From: Syngnathus acus
Taxonomy: Eukaryota; Chordata; Actinopteri; Syngnathiformes; Syngnathidae
Reading direction: 5' to 3'
DNA: 64,000 bases
NCBI RefSeq assembly: GCF_901709675.1
Contig: NC_051094.1
Coordinates: 3,995,001 to 4,059,000 of the forward strand
The notes beneath the pieces are model-generated. The model had not been told where the DNA came from. It saw only the letters and a list, made by a program, of their open reading frames with translations, and made no database searches. Positions within the stretch are counted from its first letter, which is position 1. Each line of letters starts with the position of its first letter. Positions 57,061 through 64,000 of this stretch are shown here, in pieces. Position numbers and translations under genes: made by a program.

Positions 57061-57450
57061 TATTTAGCGGCTAGGTGACGTGACCGCACGCACTAACGGG
57101 GCTCACGTGTGTTCCCCTGAGATTGATCTCAGATGTTGTTTCACCACAAAAATGTTCACGTGAGCAGAGTGTGAAAGTTGTTTGGTTTCCAGGTGAATTT
57201 CAGATTGATGGCGGCGGTCTGAGGACCACCATGTTGTCTTCCTCCCAACATGGCGTCTTCCTCTCCCGTTACTCGTCTGCTCGTCCACCCCCGCCGCCGT
57301 TTCCTTCTCTCCTTCCTGCTGTTATTCCTCCCAGCTCCTTTGCTTCTCTTCTGTCTGCACCGCTGTTTCCACAGCTGCTTCTGTTGAACGACCGAACGAG
57401 CCCCGCCACGCATCCGTGTTGAAATCGGAGCAAATCGCGGGACACACTGG
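57061..57450. other. GC-richer patch with pyrimidine-rich tract
   Basis: CpG- and CCG-containing sequence (57195-57420) between two array blocks, without a recognised coding exon. Confidence 0.3.
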
Positions 57451-57454
57451 GAAT

Positions 57455-57960
57455 TATAGAAGAACCTCTGAAGGAACATCTAAAACATCTGATCGGACCG
57501 CCACTAGGTCACCTTCACACTTGAACCACTTCCCAAACCTCTGATAGATAAAACATCCTACAGAACAACTGGTCCAACGTGTACTAGTACCTAGGATAGA
57601 ACTTCTTGCGGGACTGCTCATCTCAGAATATTTAGCAGAACCTGAACAATATGTGTGATCAAACTCATTCATAGAAAATACACAAGAGCCTCCAAGAGAA
57701 CATCAGAGAGAAAATTTGGCAGTGCTGTCTGATCCAACGTCTTCCAGGATCCCATACAGAACATCTGATAGAACTTGTGGAATATCAGTATAATCGACTT
57801 TGCGAAAGTCTGATAGAACTGCTCCCGGAACGTAAGCTGAAGCAGAACTTCTTTTTACAACCTCAGAAAGAAATGTTGTTGAATTGCTGTTGGAACATCT
57901 TCCAGAAGCTCCTCTTGAAAGTGGTAAACTTCTTTCAGTTGTTATCGTTTGCCACATAGA
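57455..57960. repeat. degenerate GAACCTCTAATGGAACCT array, part 3
   Basis: Same unit family. The TGATAGAACTT/AGAACATC variants are frequent here. Confidence 0.65.
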
Positions 57961-58289
57961 TGATGGTAGAAGCATTGGGACCTGTTGTGGGAAGAAGGTT
58001 GAAAAGGTGTCTGCGACAGCGCGTCGGGGAATGAGGAGGAAGCTCAATGTTTTCTCAGATGCGTCCAGAAAGTCTCCGCTACGTTCCGTTCCCACAACGT
58101 GTTTAGACTGCCTGGCCCTGTCGGCCCGGAGGTGACGAGAGGAGTCTGCTCACATTTCGGCGCCTCCTCGCAGATGTGAGCGCGACTTTTCATTTCCATG
58201 CCAAAAACGCAGAATCGGCATGATGATAGGACACTGTATTCCTTTATATTTTATTATTATTTCTTATATTTTATATTTACTTGTACTCT

Positions 58290-59390
58290 CGAAAAATGGA
58301 ACTTAAGGTAGAACTTCAGATGGAACCTTTATGAGAACATCTCAGGGATCATAAAATGTCTGCCAGAGACTTCTATGTGATGGAAGAGCCAATGAAAGAA
58401 AAGCCAATAAATGTTTCACAGAACATCAAATGGAACCCATCAGTACCTCAGGTGATGGACTATGATAACACCTGAGTCCGACTTATGATGGAAGCTGAGA
58501 AAGAACCTCTTCAGAAATATCTCTTCAAACCTCGGACGGAATTTTGAGCACAAGTAACGAAACAAAACTGCTCGAGTGGAAGCTCTAATTATGCCGGACC
58601 CAGCTGTAAAAACAAAAACCCTGAAACAACTTCAGTAAAAAGAACCTCTAATAATGTATTAGAACTTCTGGTAGAATTTCTGACAGGCCACATTGATGAA
58701 ATGGAACCGATGGAATATACGGGAGAAGCTTAAAAAAAAGAACCTGTGTGTATGCCACTTGCTTTCTTTCAACTCTTTCATACACACACACACACTGTAC
58801 TTACTATATTGTTGTGACTCCCAAGTGTGTGTTGTGTGTCTCCGCTGTGACGTGAGAAGGAAAGTTCCGGGTGAAGCGTTGAGCTTTGAGGGAAGACGTG
58901 CTTATTTTCTAAAGAATGTCCGAGCAGGTGCGACAGCTGAGGAAGGTTGACAACTGTCGCCGAAACAAATGCTTGCAGAAAATAACCTACACGCGCACAC
59001 ACACGGCACAAACACACACACACTGGCACATAGAAACACACGTACGCAAACATACTACGCGCAAATGCACATCGATTCTCCCGTAGAACATCTAACAGAA
59101 TAGGATTGAAGCTAAGAAAGAATCTCAAACCTCTGGTGGAATCTTGAGCAGAATCTACAGTAGGACCTGCTACACACTTTTTTTTGGAACTACCACGAGA
59201 ACGTAGGAAAGAACCTCAAATTAAATGCTTGTAGGAAATCTGGAAGAACACTCGATGGAACCTATTAAAGAACTTCCATAAACTGGAATCTTTAATAGAA
59301 CCTTCAGTAGAACCTCTGATGGAACATCCCATGGCCCATCTGTAAAACCTCCTTATTGTAGAATGGAACCTACAAGAGAATTGCAGATGT
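58290..59390. repeat. degenerate GAACCTCTAATGGAACCT array, part 4
   Basis: Same unit family (for example 58300-58350, 58500-58540, 59085-59200 and 59285-59330), with a CA/GT tract at 58785-58830 and 58985-59040 inside. Confidence 0.7.
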
Positions 59391-60159
59391 GTTCGGGGAT
59401 TGCGATTGCATCAGTGAATGGAACAGGAGGTATTTTTTATTTTTTTTATTTTTATTTCCTCAAGGTGTCTGCTATAAATCTGCCCCACACAGGAAGTGAA
59501 AAAAAAAAAAAAAAGGTTTGGGTCAAAGTTTGGAGACACTTGGCCGGGCGTTCCGCCCGTCTCGTCCTGCTTGACATAAAACATCCCGGCGTGTCCATAA
59601 AGCTTCCATGCAGCGTCATTCATCATCATCATAATCATCATGGCGGCCGTTCGTCTGTCTGTCTGTCAGCGAGACGCACGGCGAAAAGACGGACGGCGCA
59701 GACCCTGACACTTTTTTCCAGGGACGCGCGTTGGCCGCTGAAGGGAAAGAGGTTTTTGATGGATTCTTCCATGCTTTGACATCTTAACTAAAGAGAAAAA
59801 ATAAATAAACAACCATATGGAGAATTTGAAGCCGAGTGTGGAAAATAACTGCTCGCTTTGCTACCACCTGCACCTTCCCTGATACAAAAAACAAAATTTG
59901 AAAATAAATAGGCAAATCATTTTTTATATGCGTTGATATATATTTATATTATTTATATATATTTATATTATTTAGATTATTTAGATTATTTAACGCAAAC
60001 AACAAAAGTGGCAGCAAATGTTTGGCTGGTGTCCCACGGCTGCTGCACAAACAGTTGCCCGGCCATGACTCTGCACAGGAGCACTTCTCGCACGCCCATC
60101 TAAAGAGTTCAGGCACCAGCTGGACGGACGGCTCACTTTCTCCCGGGATTGTCGCCGAG
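59391..60159 (+). promoter_or_regulatory. region upstream of mymk
   Basis: Contains a 14-A run (about 59500), a TCATCATCATCATAATCATCATGG triplet tract in two halves (59618-59642), and AT-rich sequence to 59995. It should include the mymk promoter. An exact TATA box or E-box set was not fixed. Confidence 0.3.
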
Positions 60160-62810
60160 ATGGGCGCCTACATCGCCAAGATGTTGCTGCCCACCGTCAG
60201 CAGCGTGGTGTTCCTGCCGGCCGCCAGCGTGGCTGCCAAGCGAGGTTTCCACATGGAGGCCATGGTCTACTTCTTCACCATGTTCTTCAGCACGGTGAGA
60301 CGTCGTCCTCGCATTGGGTTGTATTTTTCCTTTTGATCGTCTTTGCTTTGGAACTTCCGAGCAGTCACATTACCGGCAGTCACATAGAAGGTACAAGGTG
60401 TGTACCAAATACTCATTTGTGGCCCCAAAATGGATGTAACAAACGCACAATGTTTCATGGCTCATTAATGGCCATGAAATATTCGGTCGTAGCCACAAAA
60501 TTTTAATTTGTAGCCATAAAAGAACACAAAAATTTGTGGTCACAAAATGGTAATTTGTGGCTACTATATATGGACTAACAAACTATGCTAATTTGTCAAC
60601 ATGAATGCTAGCTATAAGGCACAGGTGTCAAACTCGAGGCTCGGGGGGCCGATACGGCCAGCTGTATCATTTTATGTGGCCCGCAAAGACAAAATGTGCA
60701 TCAAATTCATGTCCGTACTAAAATTGCAAATTTTCTTCACTTTTAAAAATCATCCTTTTCAAATATGTGAACAGCTTCTACTAGTCTGATTTGAAAACGA
60801 GTTATTTGTCAGATTGTTTTGTAGCTTATATAATATGAGGTATTTATACATTTATTTGCGTTGACAGTCATAATGGCCCTTCGAAGGAAACTATGACTAC
60901 GATGCGGCCTGCGACAAAATTCAGTTTGGCACCCCTGGACTGTAAGGTCTTTAAAAAATATAATTTTTTGCTACGGAATATAGCGAAAAAGTATTACATC
61001 GGCACAAAATGCTGACTTTTGGTGATGATAAAACGAAATTGTGGCCACAAAATACTACATTATACACAAAGTAAATGTGATATTTGCAATTAGTATTGAA
61101 ATTAATCATTACAAATTGGGGCCTACAAGTATGGGATGAATCTGACGGAGACTCCATTTTGTTTGTTGTTGCGTGCAGATCTATCACGCCTGCGACGGGC
61201 CTGGCCTGACCATCATATGCTTCATGAAGTACGACATCCTCGAGTACTTTAGCGTGTACGGCACGGCACTGTCCATGTGGGTCACGCTCATCGGTGAGTC
61301 CAAACATCCCACTTTGCCTGGGGACTACAAATCGATGGTGGGGTTTGTAGTCCAATCGCAAACAGTCAAATTAATAAACTTGGAGATGTAGGACTACTAC
61401 AGATTACACACTTGAACAGCTGCGGATAACATTTGCTGGACACACACCGACGCAGATGCAAGCTAACAGTTCCAACAGCTGACTGGGGGAGTCCATTAAA
61501 AGCGCCAGGGTGACCTTTGAACTCAGTTGGGCCTCAATTTGTGAGGCATTAAAAATCAAAACAGATGACTCTTTGTTTGAGGTTCTGGAAGTGTGATGAG
61601 TAGACTTTGACTTTTTGGGAGATTTGACTCTCAAGTGGGCTTTCAAGTGAATTTGGAGGAAGCCTTGCAGGTAAAATCCTACGTCGACAACCTTGTTTGC
61701 GTGCTCAGCTTTGGGGGACTTTGACGAGCCTCAGCGTTCCAGCATGACCATGTTTGGAGTTCTGAGCATCGCGGTGCGGATCTACCAGGACCGCTGGGGG
61801 TACGGGATCTACTCGGGCCCCATCGGATCGGCCGTCTTCATCATCACCGTCAAATGGGTGAGTCCAGTAGACGCAGCGGAACCGGTACAAGATGAATCCA
61901 CGTGCTCTTACTTTGACCAGCAAGTGGTCTTCATGTTAGTGTCTCCCTGCTCCTTGGTCTTCTGTGCCCCTTCCTTCCCCATCTCAATCATACTCTTTCC
62001 CCTCACCTCCCTCCCCTCTTTGCTTCCTTTTCACCTACTCCTCCATTTCATCCTCCTCCACCGCCATCTTTCAACTCCATACTCACCCTCTCCACTTCCT
62101 CCCCACCTGTCCTCCTTATCCTCACCTTCACGTCACGCTCCTCTTACTCCTGCCAGCTTCAGAAGATGAAGGAGCTACGAGCGGTGTACCCCGAAAAGCG
62201 CATTTACACCCAGCAGGTCGGTCCTGGCTGCTGTTTCGGCGCTTTGGCCCTCATGCTACGCTTCTACTTTGAGGTTTGCAAATCGGACGCCGCCGGCCGG
62301 CCCGTGTCTGCACATCAACAAGTGTCTGTCTTTCTGTCAGGAGTGGGACTACGCTTACGTGCACAGCTTCTACCACCTGTCGCTGTCCGTGTCCTTCGTC
62401 CTGCTGCTGCCGAAGAAGAACCGCTACGCCGGCTCGGGCCGCAACGCCGCCAAGCTCAGCTGCTGGACACTATGCTGCTGCGTACGTGATCATTTACATA
62501 AATACACACACAGTAAGGGTCCTCGACAAAAGGTACTGGGTGTCTAATATGTGTCGGTCCGGGTCCGCAGAGCTTGTCACCGGCCTCCTACAAGGAAAAG
62601 AAACATACGCCAGAGAAGAAGGACACGCCGGAGAAACAAGACACGTTGGCGAAGGACAAGAAGAAGAAAGGCTCAGCGTGTCGCTCGCTTCTGAAGGCCT
62701 TCAAGGTGTCCGAAAAGACCCCTGTGTTGCCCGTCTTCTCTCCTGCGCCGTCCACACCCGTCAAAGGCACCAGCATCAGCAAGCTGAAGGAGATCAACGG
62801 ATGGAAGTGA
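60160..62810 (+). CDS. mymk: Myomaker (TMEM8C), myoblast fusion protein, with extended C-terminus
   Basis: Seven-pass membrane protein that drives myoblast membrane hemifusion, paired with myomixer. Exons: 60160-60294, 61179-61293, 61709-61857, 62157-62273, 62341-62481 and 62571-62810, giving 298 aa where mammals have about 220. The core is highly conserved: GFHMEAMVYFFTMFF, HACDGPGL, DILEYFSVYGTALSMWV, DFDEP, VRIYQDRWGYGIYSGPIG, YTQQVGPG, FGALALMLRFYFE and YVHSFYHLSLS. The usual protein ends just after a Cys-rich CCxCV. Here exon 5 stops at WTLCC and splices (GTACGT donor) to an exon adding 79 residues with Lys-rich HTPEKKD-type repeats. If that intron were retained, the frame would end at 62547 after a short unrelated tail. 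The first 219 residues are secure and the tail is likely. Confidence 0.93.
60380..60605. repeat. degenerate TTTGTGGCCACAAAAT array in mymk intron 1, left part
   Basis: Self-complementary units of AATTTGTGGCCACAAAATG occur many times, decayed. The array continues after the MITE (60950-61080). Confidence 0.7.
60620..60939. mobile_element. non-autonomous hAT-type MITE, 320 bp, in mymk intron 1
   Basis: Terminal inverted repeats are CAGGTGTCAAACTC on the left and, as complement of the right end, CAGGGGTGCCAAACTG. It is flanked by an 8-bp target-site duplication with one mismatch (CTATAAGG at 60612-60619, CTGTAAGG at 60940-60947). The 8-bp duplication and TIR sequence fit the hAT superfamily. There is no transposase ORF inside. 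Confidence 0.85.
60950..61085. repeat. degenerate TTTGTGGCCACAAAAT array, right part
   Basis: Resumes after the MITE with GCACAAAATGC and AATTGTGGCCACAAAATAC units. Confidence 0.6.
61965..62156 (+). other. long pyrimidine tract before mymk exon 4
   Basis: About 190 bases of C/T-rich sequence (CTCCTCCA, CCCCTCACC and similar) lead to the acceptor at 62156. Confidence 0.7.
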
Positions 62811-64000
62811 GGCAGAAAGGTGTGGTAGGGGAAGGACCACAAAATGCTGGCTGAGAACCCACACACACACACACACACACACATGAATACACGCACATGA
62901 AAAATTGAACACAGTTGAACAGACACACACACACAAGCATGCAAGTGCAGGCTCACTATTTGGCAAGGCATGAATTCCTTTCATGGGCAGCTGACGTACG
63001 CACAGCGGCGTAGGCGGGAACGTCACGACCTTCTCATTAGTGCGCCAAGGTGGTAAAAATTCCAAAAGGTCCCTGAAGATGCGTATAAAAGCTGAAACGT
63101 GACATTTAACACAGTGATAAAACAAAAACACGCGCACACACGCCACTGCCGGGCCAGGCAGACGGTCGGCGTCTAGAAAGCATCAAGTGTCTTGGCGAGC
63201 CGCCCGCTGCCTTTCCTCAAGAGGAAGTCCGCCCGTCGGACAGACAGACAGGCGGGCAGGCGGCCTGACGTTTGGCTGTCTGTCCGTTTCTCTCGGGAAA
63301 CATTTCACTGCAGACAATTTATACATTTTGGACATGTTTGCTCCTCTCGCTGCCTCGCCAGTCACTTTTACTGGTGTGTGTGCGTCTGCGTGCTTGACGT
63401 GTGTGTGTGTGTGTGTGTGTGTGGTCTGAAGTGTGTTTGCCAGTGTGTGCAATTACGTCAGCTCTGTCAGAAGGTGTCTCCCATCCAGACTAAAATTTCA
63501 AAATCCCCCAAACACTTGTCTCGGGCACGGCAATGCTGCGGCTTGACCCCGGTCACTCCCTAAATATTCGTAACCTCGCTCACGTTTTGGCATTCAACTT
63601 TTGTGGCTGTTGAGAGAAGCAACAACAAACAATAGCAGACTCACTAATTGCTCAGACTCTCTTTCTCGCACGCACACACAAAATCGATCTCATACAAAAA
63701 GTGTTGTCGAATGTTCAATTATTATGTTTTGATATTAATAAACCTATATTTTTGATTGTATGACAACCTGGCTTGTAGAGTTAGTTGAAAAACTTTATGA
63801 TAGCTGATTTATTATTTCCAAGGTTAAAAAAGAAAAACGTTTTTCCGAGAATGAACGCGTGATGACTTTCTCTGTGTTGATGTTGGACTTTCACCGCCTG
63901 CAGACGACAAAAACGAACAGCCGCGCCGCCGTCAACAGTTAGCGCAGCTGCTCGTCATGCTACACTCACTCGTTCCGCTAACACCGAGGTCGGCTTACAC
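62811..64000. other. mymk 3' region and window end
   Basis: CA runs (about 62858-62882 and 62924-62936) and a GT run (63398-63422) are present. An AATAAA at 63737-63742 could end mymk. No further coding exon was recognised up to the window edge. Confidence 0.45.

Noticed and set aside
62482-62547. Alternative myomaker end by reading through the last intron
   Set aside because: It gives an unrelated 22-residue tail. The GTACGT donor and in-phase downstream exon are a better explanation, though only RNA data can settle it.

Overview
The window looks like a compact teleost nuclear genome. Genes are split into many short GT-AG exons, introns are mostly 60-500 bp, and the sequence carries tRNA-derived SINEs, a hAT-type MITE, CA/GT microsatellites and many decayed minisatellites. 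The combination of natterin-like genes and very compact introns would suit a percomorph such as a syngnathid, but the species cannot be fixed from sequence alone. All exon boundaries given here were read by eye from splice consensus, reading-frame phase and family resemblance. No alignments were run.

Layout. 0.1-2.1 kb: gstt1 (+). 2.8-6.5 kb: p2rx7 (+). 7.5-17.3 kb: sh2d3c (+), with a single-exon UGT gene (11.9-13.5 kb, -) nested inside one of its introns. 18.3-20.2 kb: tor2a (+). 23.1-25.4 kb: ptrh1 (-). 26.5-27.1 kb: a small unassigned ORF (+). 27.4-37.9 kb: four tandem natterin-like (aerolysin-fold) genes, all on the minus strand. 38-43.7 kb: gene-poor, made of three different degenerate repeat arrays around a CpG-rich island. 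43.7-44.5 kb: fam163b (+). 46.4-53.2 kb: adamtsl2 (-). 53.2-60.1 kb: another repeat-rich spacer. 60.2-62.8 kb: mymk (myomaker, +).

Order. sh2d3c-tor2a-ptrh1 matches the neighbour order at human 9q34.11, and fam163b-adamtsl2-mymk matches human 9q34.2. Here the two blocks are adjacent, with the natterin-like cluster and the repeat arrays at their junction.

Main points of interest. (1) The four natterin-like paralogs share a signal-peptide intron, but two of them each carry a further, different intron that no other copy has. (2) The P2X7 receptor has lost most of its juxtamembrane cysteine anchor. (3) Myomaker has a lysine-rich C-terminal exon in place of the usual short Cys-rich end. (4) Two adamtsl2 introns hold decayed minisatellites whose unit contains a 5' splice-site-like motif and which begin at the true donor. 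(5) A UGT gene is nested in an sh2d3c intron. (6) sh2d3c has a GC-AG intron. (7) An 8-bp-TSD hAT MITE lies within an older repeat array in a mymk intron.
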